The translations under genes were made by a program, and so were the position numbers. From Hymenopus coronatus (Eukaryota; Arthropoda; Insecta; Mantodea; Hymenopodidae), in contig CM060887.1 of the NCBI GenBank assembly GCA_030762935.1, forward strand, positions 9,912,501 to 9,976,500: 64,000 nt of DNA, in the 5' to 3' direction. The notes under the pieces were generated by a model, which was not told the DNA's origin, did no database searches, and saw only the letters and a program-made list of their open reading frames with translations. This document shows, piece after piece, positions 55,785-64,000 of this stretch. Position 1 is the stretch's first letter. Each line of letters begins with the position of its first letter.

Positions 55785-56598
55785 ATTGCACCCAAAAATT
55801 CGGTACCGGGATTTCACCGGAAATGCATGTTTTGAGACCACCTGAATCCAAAAAAATCATTTTTAGAAAATATCCGTGTGTGTGTCTGTGGACAACATAG
55901 ATCAAAAATGAAAAGGCCGTTAAATACCAACCTTGGTATTTAAGTTTGGTATCTCCCATGGATGCGACAAGAAGATTTTCAAGAAACTACCCCCACCCAC
56001 AACTATCCTTTACATGGAACATTTTTCGAAATTTTTTATTTTCTCAAACATGGCTCTAACGATTTTGTTTAAAATATCGTATATCAAATATATTTACATG
56101 ACAAATAAAATGTATATATTGAGTTTTCTGGGAATAGCCTCTGAAGACTACTTTATTCTGGATGAATTTAACAGAGTTTTGCATAACTGCTAAACCGAAA
56201 GAGATGAACAAAAACTTAGCACAAACAAATATAGTGCATGTAAAACACACAATTTATATCATATATATATATTTTTCGTGGAGTTGGTCGTTTTTAAGAT
56301 ATTCCTTGTTTTTTGTTTCAGCTTTGAAAAACTTGTACTTTCCTCATACAGGAATTTGTAATTTCCTGTCCTTAGAAACAAAGGAACTTCAGTCATATAG
56401 CAGCCAGCTTTTGACTATCACTTTAACCTATGGTAGTCCACTATTTCGCTTCTTCTTACAAGGGAGCAAGTAATAAGACTATTCTGCTAATGGTATCTCA
56501 ATTATCATGAAGTAAAAAGAAGCCTAAGTTTTTTAGCAATACTTTTTTGCAGAGATGTAGAGAAGATCATGAGAATGGAACACATCAGATTTTTGAGT
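55785..56598 (+). repeat. TH1 copy, + orientation, hairpin missing
   Basis: Starts at TTGCACCCAAAAATTCGG and ends GTAGAGAAGATCATGAGAATGG...CATCAGATTTTT. Confidence 0.8.
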
Positions 56599-56599
56599 A

Positions 56600-56614
56600 A
56601 TTTTGTCCACATGT

Positions 56615-56661
<47 letters not shown>

Positions 56662-56772
56662 GACCTTATTTCTAAAAGCATGGATCCTCAAAACATGTAT
56701 TTCGAGGTATTGGCATTTTTGTTGCAACATAATATCTTACCTACGTTGTACATACGGGCTAGAGAAGGTAAC
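56600..56772 (-). repeat. TH1-B hairpin-end fragment with (CA)n
   Basis: A (CA)n run at 56615-56659, then CAAAACATGTATTTCGAGG and GTACATACGGGCTAGAGAAGG. The hairpin end is of B type. Confidence 0.7.
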
Positions 56773-57325
56773 AACCAGAAATACACTGCTCCCTTACTTT
56801 AATTTTTCATGGCCATCCACAGAGTAACAAAGAAATCGAGTTTCCATAGAGTTATAAGGCCCATGAATTGAACCTCTAATGTAGACGAAGTGAATTTATG
56901 GGCGTTCTTTATGAGGTTATAAACATTTTTCTGATGTAACGCGGCACAAGCCTGGCCTGGATGTTTATGACGTCACTAAATATCATCACTGCCTTGCACG
57001 TATGAGATAATGTGATCGAATCCAGGCGTCCAACTATAATCATCAGATTTCCACGTGTAATTTATGTCTTTTCGTTTTTATAAGCTACTGTAGTTATTTA
57101 TTTGTGGTTCTCCACAGCATGATGCTTTTATTGGTTCATAAAACTCTTGGAAAAATCTATTTTCCCCACGGCTTACGTAGCTTATGTTAGGTAACGCTCC
57201 ACGCTAACATTTTTTTTGGATCAAAGAAACATCTTACCCAATCGCCATGTTACGCTACCAATGTTTCACAATTAGATGCGAATCCTGGAGTAATTTGAGG
57301 TTGAACTTAAGAACATGTGTAACTG
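56773..57325. other. Single-copy island, candidate regulatory DNA
   Basis: Contains TTATGACGTCACTAAATATC, GAATTTATGGGCG, GGTTATAAACATTTTTC, GCTTTTATTGGTTC and CCACGTGTAATTTATG. These are CRE-like and TTTAT(G/T)G-type words. No frame or repeat. Confidence 0.4.
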
Positions 57326-58405
57326 ATTTTTACTTTCTCTATACGAACTATGTACATAGTGTATAGAGAAGGTATAGCATTCCACCCAAAAATTCAATAC
57401 CGAGATCTCACCGGAAATACATGTTTTGGGTCCCCCTGAATAAAAAAAAAAAGCATTTTTGGGAAAAGGTCCGTGTGTGTGCGCGTTTTTTTTTGTTGTA
57501 GTGTTTAACGCCCGCTTTTACTGCTCCGGCACCGTAGGCGATGACACTGAGGATACATGAATATGGAGCCCCGGTGGAATGAGATGGCGGGGGAAAACCC
57601 ACCCCTGCGCCGCTTTGCCCACCACAAATCTCACATGCGGTCGCTTGGGATCGAACCCGGGTCGTCTAGGTGAGAGGCGAATGCTGTGTGTGCACGTGTG
57701 TCTGTGGACAGCATAGCTCAAAAACGAAAAGAACCGTTAAATATAAAAACTTGGTGTTTAAGTTTGGATACGACACGAAGATTTTCAAGAAAATCCCCCC
57801 ACACCGAACTACACTTTACATGGAACTTTTTTCGAAAATTTTGATTTTCTCAAAAATAGCTCTAACGATTTGCATTAAAATATTGTACGTTAAATATATT
57901 TAAATGACAAATGAAATCTATATCTTGAATTTTCTGGGAATAGACTCTGAAGACCTCTTTATTCTGGACGAATTTTGCCGAATTTTGGTTAGCTGCTAAT
58001 TCATAAAAGATAGACAAAAACTTACATAACGGTAAATGTAGAGCTCGTTAAAACACACCATTTATGTCATATACATTTTTTTTCGTCGAGTTAGTCGTTT
58101 TTGAGATATTCCTTTGAGATATTCCTTGTTTTTGGTTTCAGCTATGAAAAACACACTTTTCTCATACAGGAATTTATCAACTCCTGTCCATATAAACAAA
58201 GGAACTTCAGTCACACATCAACCGGCTTTTGACTATTTAACCTATGGTACTCCATTATTTCGCTCCTACTTTCAAGAAAGCAAGTAATAAGTATATTTCT
58301 GCTAATTTTTCTCGATTAGCATGAAGTAAATAGAAGCATAAGCTTTTTAACAATAATTTGTTGCAGAGATACACAGAAAGTCATGTGAATGGAACACACA
58401 AGATT
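57326..58405 (+). repeat. TH1 copy, + orientation, with SINE A
   Basis: Hairpin start TACTTTCTCTATACGAAC. The SINE lies in the GT-rich segment. The end is CACAGAAAGTCATGTGAATGG. A short internal duplication (GAGATATTCCTT) lies near 58098-58126. Confidence 0.82.
57486..57683 (-). mobile_element. SINE family A, minus strand
   Basis: T-rich start at the left, GGCGATGACACTGAGGATAC, GGTGGAATGAGATGGCGGGG, CACAAATCTCACATGCGG. The reverse-complement B box TGGGATCGAACCCGGG is followed by the A-box side GGTGAGAGGCGAATGCT. Confidence 0.75.
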
Positions 58406-58525
58406 TTTTTTTATTCAGGGGAACCCAAACTATATATTGGCGCTGAAATCTCGGTACTGCATTTTTGGGTGGAATACAATACCTTCTCTATACACTACGC
58501 ACAAAGTAGTGTAGAGAAAGTAAAA
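58406..58525 (-). repeat. TH1 hairpin-end fragment, minus
   Basis: From ATTCAGGGGAACCC to GTGTAGAGAAAGTAAAAC. Confidence 0.75.
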
Positions 58526-59767
58526 CACATTGCCAAGTATATTTTACGGTCAACATTTGCATCCATTTCAAACTTTATGATATGCAGAAAATAAACATTT
58601 GAGTCCCTTAATGAACTTTAGCAAGGAACATAAACTTTCTTTGTTCATATTGCTACGCGCACTGGAAAATTAATGACCCGCATAAAATATCCACTTTATA
58701 GGCAATATTTTCCCTTGAGAGGGCGTTGACAAGCAATCTGTGGCGATAAACATACTTTCTTTCCATTCAAGTTTTATGGCAAGCACGAACAAAGGTAGTG
58801 TTCGAACCTGATAGATCAGCGTAACGAACAATGCGCTCGAAATAGCTGCAGCATTGGATTAAAAGTGCAGAATGGGAGGAGTTTATATCTGCCCACAAAA
58901 AGACCCAAATTACGTGACTATATTAACTGTCGCACTATGTACCTCCATCTGCACATTCTACGCCTTTTAGCTTTTATGGAAGTCTCCATGTTGTTCTGCC
59001 TACACCTGCACATTTAAATTTAATGGTGTGATATCTCTACTCCATTCTCTTCAAAAAGCACGAGTTTATAAAGCAACCGCATTTACCATTCTAGCTGTAT
59101 GATTCAGATAAACTTACTCAGTATGAATACGTCGTAACGATTCGTTTGTTTTGATTATTGTTCGTGTATGGAAATGCTAGTATGAAACATGAATATCGTT
59201 CACAAAATGGAGGCATCTAGGAATCTTTATGAGTACTACTACCGCCAGCAGCGTCACCACCAGTTGAAGGCATTTATTACAAATTAAATTAATTAAGAGG
59301 CGAATTGGCGAGCTATTTGATGACTCATTCTAATAATATTATTATTACGTCTCAGAATCGTGGCCGCGAGGGAGATAATGCATTACAGGTAATATAATAC
59401 TTATAAATAATACACTGGTAAGATGTTTTTGAATATTCTTCAATATCACTGGATACAAAAATTATTAACACTGTAGGATGGCACAGATAAATTAAAGATT
59501 GCATTCCACTAGTGCGGTAATAGCACGCGTTCCCGCCAAATGCATTGGACAAATAAGGAATGACAATTGACGAAGGTTGAGCGTCTATTCAGCTCTTATA
59601 TAGGCTCAAAGCTTATTCTACAGGTTTCTTCTTATTAAATATTCTTTAAGGAAGTATATAATACAGACTTACTTCTATTTATTAATAAATTATTTTTGGT
59701 ACATATAACATTTATTTCATAAGCTATTTGCGCTTAGTGAATATCTAAATATAGATATACAACGCAG
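58526..59767. other. Long single-copy island, candidate regulatory DNA
   Basis: The longest stretch free of recognised transposons in the right half. It has GGAAAATTAATGACCC, AAATTAAATTAATTAAGAGG and GGCGAATTGGCGAGC, plus AATAATATTATTATTACG. No frame longer than 66 codons and no domain. Confidence 0.4.
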
Positions 59768-60445
59768 TTCGTTAAATACCAATCTTGGTATTTAAGCTTA
59801 GTGTCTTCCAAGGATGCGACACGAAGATTTTGAGAAAAATCATCCCACCCCAAACTACCCTTTACATGGAACTTTTTCGAAAAATTTTATTTTCTCAAAA
59901 ATGGCTCTTACGATTTTGTTTAAAATATCACACATTAAAGATATTTACCTGACAAATAAAATATATATTTTGAATTTTCTGGCAATAGCCTTTGAAGACT
60001 ACTTTATTCTGGATGAATTTTATGGAATTTTGTATAACTACTAAACCGTAAGGGATGGACAAAAACTTATCACACAAAAAACGTGGAGTACGTTAAAACA
60101 CACAATTTATATTACATACACTTTTCTTGTGCAGTTAATCGTTTTTGAGATATTCCTTGTTTTTGGTTTCAGCTTTGAAAAATGTCTACTTTTCTCAAAC
60201 AGGAATTTGTCAACTCGTGTGCATACAAACAAAGGAACTTCGGTACACATAGCAACCAGCTTTTGAGTACCACTTTAACCTACAGTACTCCTTTATTTCG
60301 TTCCTACTTACAAGGAAGCAAGTAATAAAAGTATTTCTGTTAATTTTTTCTCGATTAGCATGAAGTAAATAGAAGCATAAGCCTCTTAACAATAATTTGT
60401 TGCAGAGATGTAGAGAAGGTCATGTGAATGAAACACATCAGATTT
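59768..60445 (+). repeat. TH1 copy, + orientation, first third missing
   Basis: Starts at the internal palindrome (TTAAATACCAATCTTGGTAT) and ends GTAGAGAAGGTCATGTGAATG...CATCAGATTTTT. Confidence 0.82.
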
Positions 60446-60479
60446 TTTTTAATGAATTTTGCAATAGATTCTTCACTTG

Positions 60480-61370
60480 AAATAGCACCCCAAAAAGCAT
60501 TCTTAGAAAAATGTCAGCGTGTATAAGCGAACAAACAGCATGTCGAAAATGAAATATGGGCTAAATACCAAATTTAATATTTAATATTAATAGTTTTCAA
60601 TGTAACAAGAACTTTTTAAGGAATATCCTTACACCCCTTTACATTGAAAATTTTTCGGACACTTATTTTACCCAACACGGCTCTAACGATTTTGAGTACG
60701 ATATCAAATCTTTAAGGTGTTTACATGACAAAAAGTACATTTTGAATTTCCTGGGAATTGCCCCGTTCAGTCACAATGGATTTTACAAAACTGGGAAATT
60801 GCAAGAAATATACTAAAACTAACGTATACAAAACATAAATTTTTGTTAAGAAGCTCGCCATTTCCATTGTATTACTTGTTATAAGTTTAGATTTTCTAAT
60901 AGTGACACTATCCACAAACAGGAAGTCGTTATTCATATTTTTTATCCTGGCATAGTAAAGTGATCGAAATTTCAACCCCATCACGCAGCGACTAGCTTTT
61001 AACATAGTTGATCATCTGTTTCCTTATTTCCTTTGTACAAGGAATTAATCTAATACAACCATTACTGCTAATGTTTATCTTGGCGAGCGGAAATTAGATA
61101 GAATAAGAAGCGTTTGTAAGTATACTATGTTGTAACAGAGATAGTAAAAGTTATGTGATTGTAGCACTTCAGATTTTGTCTGTGTAGTTAAACATTTCCG
61201 AGATATTCCTTATTGTTGGTTTCAGTTTTCAAATATATCCACGTATTTCAAAATGGGATAGTTTTATTCGGTTTCCTTACTCCTGTTTAAGTAAAACGGA
61301 CAAATGTTCAAAGGCATCACATAGTGACAGCTTCTAAATACATTTAACTATTGCTTAAACTTTTATTTCT
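60480..61370 (+). repeat. Old, diverged TH1 copies, + orientation
   Basis: A GATTCTTCACTTG...AAAGCATTCTTAGAAAAATG start, a damaged palindrome and the body to GTAGCACTTCAGATTTT (about 61180). A further fragment runs to about 61370. Confidence 0.55.
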
Positions 61371-61458
61371 TTGTATTTATGTAATAATTTATGCAAATTT
61401 TATTGGATAACGATTCGTTTCTAATCGGCTTACCCTTCCCGTATTTAGAACTGACATT

Positions 61459-61600
61459 CCCGTAGGACTTACCAGCGGTGCCTATGAAGCCAACGGCACG
61501 AAACCACAGAATGGAGAACCTGGAACGAGTGGTCGGTCCATAGCCAGGTATGAGCAGGAGGAAGTGCATGATATGAAATGGATGATAGGAAAGATTTTTG
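61459..61600 (-). mobile_element. SINE family B fragment, minus strand
   Basis: AGCCAACGGCACGAAACCAC, AGAATGGAGAACCTGG and CATAGCCAGGTATGAGCAGG are the reverse complement of the body of the SINE B copies at 3816 and 4600. Confidence 0.7.
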
Positions 61601-61606
61601 GGGGGG

Positions 61607-61776
61607 GGGTAATCTTTAACGTTCACTTTTACTACTTGTGACACGCAGGCGATGACATTGGTGATATATGGAATGAAGATGGAGCACCGGTGGAATGCGA
61701 TGGCGGGAGAAACCAGAGAACCCGCAGCTGCGCCGCTTTGTCCACCATAAATTCACATGCGGTCACTTGGGATCAA
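61607..61776 (-). mobile_element. SINE family A, minus strand
   Basis: AGGCGATGACATTGGTGATA, GGTGGAATGCGATGGCGGG, TTCACATGCGGTCACTTGGG. It is cut off in the B box. Confidence 0.7.
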
Positions 61777-62113
61777 TTTTATTACTACCATAATTAATAT
61801 AGGAAGCAAATCAAGTATAAAACAATAAACAAATACCAGCTTGTAAACGCTCTGGTTGGTATTCTCATCCGAAAATTAAAAATAAGGTAGAAATTAAGCT
61901 ACATTAAAATAAATAAATAAAAAGAAATTATATTTAATTTACAAAAAGTAAAATACAATGTAATTAATAATACCAGAATCATAAATAAAAATAACTTATA
62001 AAAGTTATAACAAATAACAGAATAAATAGCTAAAATCATTAAAATACAAATTCAAAATCTCAATATTACTAATCCATATGATAAATAATCATAACCAAAA
62101 ATATAACTTCAAC
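61777..62113. other. Very AT-rich spacer
   Basis: Mainly A/T with AATAAATAAATAAAAAG-type runs. It lies between two SINE A copies. No gene. Confidence 0.5.
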
Positions 62114-62292
62114 AAAAACACTCGTCCGCGGCGCGGCCATAGGAAAGATGATGATGATGGAGCAATTGTTGGAATGCCCGGCGGGGGAAACTGGAGGACC
62201 CGGAGAAAAACCCGCTTTGTCCACCACAAATCCAACATGCTTGGGATCGAAGCAGTTCCGCCTATGTGAGAGGCGAACGGTCTAACCACTCG
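62114..62292 (-). mobile_element. SINE family A, minus strand, diverged
   Basis: GATGATGATGATGGAGC, CCCGGCGGGGGAAACTGG, CTTTGTCCACCACAAATCC, then GTGAGAGGCGAACGGTCTAA with the full tRNA-side end. Confidence 0.65.
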
Positions 62293-62816
62293 AAATAGAT
62301 GCCGTCTCTTATTGGTTTAAAACCAAATAAATAAAAAGAGAAGTTTATTAACAACTGAAGAATGGACGGCAATGTCATGTGAATATAACACACAATATTT
62401 TTAACATTTAAACTTATAAAGGATCTGTCAGAAGTCGTGGAGTGTAATATAGTTCATAATTGCCTAATTACATTATTCAATTTACTAAATGAAATTAAGT
62501 AAATCGTGATGAGGTTAAACCAAATATTGTTTAACAAAGACATATGAAAGCAAAAATAAATCCACAAGGACTTGGCTGACATTTCAGAGTTCTGACACGT
62601 GTAATATATTTTCTGTCAGTGCAATTTATATGACAGCAAAAATGCTAACCATACGCTGTGGTCAGTAACATTTAACCCTTCATTAACCGCAGTTAAATGT
62701 GCGCAATCAGGTTTAACACTGGTCACCTGGTCTGGTTTTCTTTGCGATATCTAAAATCGGAGTATGGCATCAAAACAGGCACCAAACTTATTAGACAGTA
62801 GTTTACACTAGGATCA
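62293..62816. other. Single-copy AT-rich DNA
   Basis: A TH1-like scrap (GGCAATGTCATGTGAATATAA) lies near 62370. Otherwise nothing recognised. Confidence 0.4.
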
Positions 62817-63848
62817 TGTGCCATTCACATGAGTTTCTCTACATCGCTGTAACAAATTAATGTTTTTTGTTTTCTTTTTAGCCTAACGTCCTGGTTGGTC
62901 ATATGGGACGATGAATGAAATTGGTGAAATGATGATCAAATATTCTCGGGGTCCATGGAGCTTAAAGTTACTCGACATTCGTCTTCTCAGGATAAGGGAA
63001 AACCCCGAAAAAAAGCCTTATCCGGGTAAGTCACCCTAACGGAGGTTCGAACTGACGACCTATTGAATGTGAGGAAGACACGCTACAACCACACTACCCA
63101 GGAGGGCAGAAACGGTCTTATTACTTAATTCCTTATAACTAGAAAGGAAATAAGGGAATACACTAGGCCAAACCGACAGTCAAATGTTTTAAAATGTGGT
63201 TGCTATGGGATTGAAATCCGTTTCTTTGCGTCGCCAAGTTCCTATATGAAAAAAGCATATTTTAAAACTGGAGCCAAAAACAAGGAATATCTCGAAAATG
63301 GTCAATTACATGAAAAAAAAAAAAACGTAAAGGACATAAATTGAATGTTTTATCGAGATCTACATGCTTTTGTTTTGTCTCTTATAGTTTACCACTTATC
63401 CAAAATTCATTTAGCAAAAGAGATCTTTAGAGGCTATTCCCAAAATAATTCAATTAAAATTTTATTTATCATGTAAATATCTTAACTATAAGATATTTTA
63501 ATTAAAATCGTAAGGGCCATTTTTGAAAAACCAAACTTTTCTAAAGTTTTCCACGTAAAGTATAGCTGGGGGTGGGGTGGATTTTGTTGAAAATCTTCCT
63601 GTCGCATGCTTGGAAGATACTGAACCTAAATACCAAGATTGGTTTTTAACGAACTTTTCGTTTTTTTTAGTTATGCTGCCCACAGACACAAACACATACA
63701 CACATGGACCTTTTTATAAAAACACTTTTTTTGGACTCAGAGGACCTCAAAACATATTTACGGTGATATCTCAGTATCGAATTTTTGGGTGGAATACAAT
63801 ATTTCTTCTATACGATATGCACATAGTATGTGTAGAGAAAGTAAAAAT
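62817..63848 (-). repeat. TH1-A copy, minus orientation, with SINE E
   Basis: AGTTTCTCTACA at 62832-62843 and inverse TGTAGAGAAAGT at 63831-63842. Both ends are of the A type. The first part of the body is lost at the SINE. Confidence 0.82.
62862..63107 (-). mobile_element. SINE family E, minus strand
   Basis: Reverse complement of the copy at 15181-15424: AACGTCCTGGTTGGTCATAT, TCAGGATAAGGGAAAACC, and the tRNA head at the right (CCTATTGAATGTGAGGAAGA, ACCACACTACCCAGG). Confidence 0.75.
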
Positions 63849-64000
63849 AGGTTCAGGAGTGCTCTTTCCTGTACAAATAAATTATTTTATGATCATTTTT
63901 CCAAAACTAGTACTTAGTTTCCGCCTTGTATTTACATTCTAGTACGTACTACACAAAGTAAAAATTACTCAATTTTACACCGCTACGCGCGAGAAAAAGT
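63849..64000. other. Unassigned end of window
   Basis: Nothing recognised. Confidence 0.35.

Overview
This is AT-rich, intergenic-looking DNA from an animal, most likely an arthropod. The transposon fauna points that way: I-clade non-LTR retrotransposons with RNase H, irritans-type mariner, a DD41D (VISITOR-like) element, a Tc1 element and several tRNA-derived SINEs. I cannot name the species. I found no intact host protein gene, no confident functional tRNA or rRNA gene, and no CRISPR array. Almost every open reading frame lies in a transposon or is a chance frame in a repeat.

Most of the window consists of one dispersed family of about 0.8-1.1 kb, which I call TH1 (terminal-hairpin repeat; the name is mine). 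I count roughly forty copies and fragments in both orientations. In + orientation a copy starts at a hairpin end (ACTTTCTCTACACG followed by a palindrome centred on CTATGTACATAG) and ends GTAGAGAAAGTCATGTG...ACATCAGATTTTT. The 12-bp motif ACTTTCTCTACA near one end recurs inverted near the other. In a second subfamily (TH1-B) both ends read ACTTTCTCTAGC, so the two ends have changed together. Subterminal inverted repeats, a hairpin at one end, no clear target duplication and head-to-tail dimers resemble non-autonomous Helentron derivatives (HINEs). That assignment is an inference, and no helicase or Rep gene is present here.

Layout. 1-5.5 kb: TH1 copies, SINEs and a (AAT)n tract. 5.5-7.0 kb: a complete DD41D transposon inside a TH1 hairpin. 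7.8-16 kb: TH1, SINEs and short single-copy stretches. 16.1-17.4 kb: a 5'-truncated mariner with a foldback fragment, then an internally deleted DDxD element with TA duplications. 17.4-19.7 kb: mostly single-copy, with SINEs and a 92-110 bp tandem repeat. 22.96-28.84 kb (minus strand): a nearly intact I-clade LINE (LINE1) with a 13-bp target duplication; a single stop codon interrupts ORF2. 30.5-35.6 kb: tRNA-like SINEs, a deleted mariner with about 150-bp terminal repeats, and a degenerate Tc1. 37.26-37.85 kb: a GGAT/GGGT minisatellite. 41.8-42.6 kb: a dead irritans mariner. 42.7-44.9 kb: a duplicated spacer, one copy of which carries an inserted TH1. 47.2-52.8 kb: a second, decayed I-clade LINE (LINE2) with an 89-bp tandem expansion inside ORF2, sitting inside a TH1-B copy. 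54-64 kb: TH1, SINEs and single-copy islands.

The single-copy islands at 44.93-45.82, 54.27-54.61, 56.77-57.33 and 58.53-59.77 kb differ from the rest. They are rich in TAATTA/ATTAAT, TTTATGG-like and TGACGTCA-like words. One 339-bp piece occurs twice at about 98.5% identity. They are the best candidates for host regulatory DNA.
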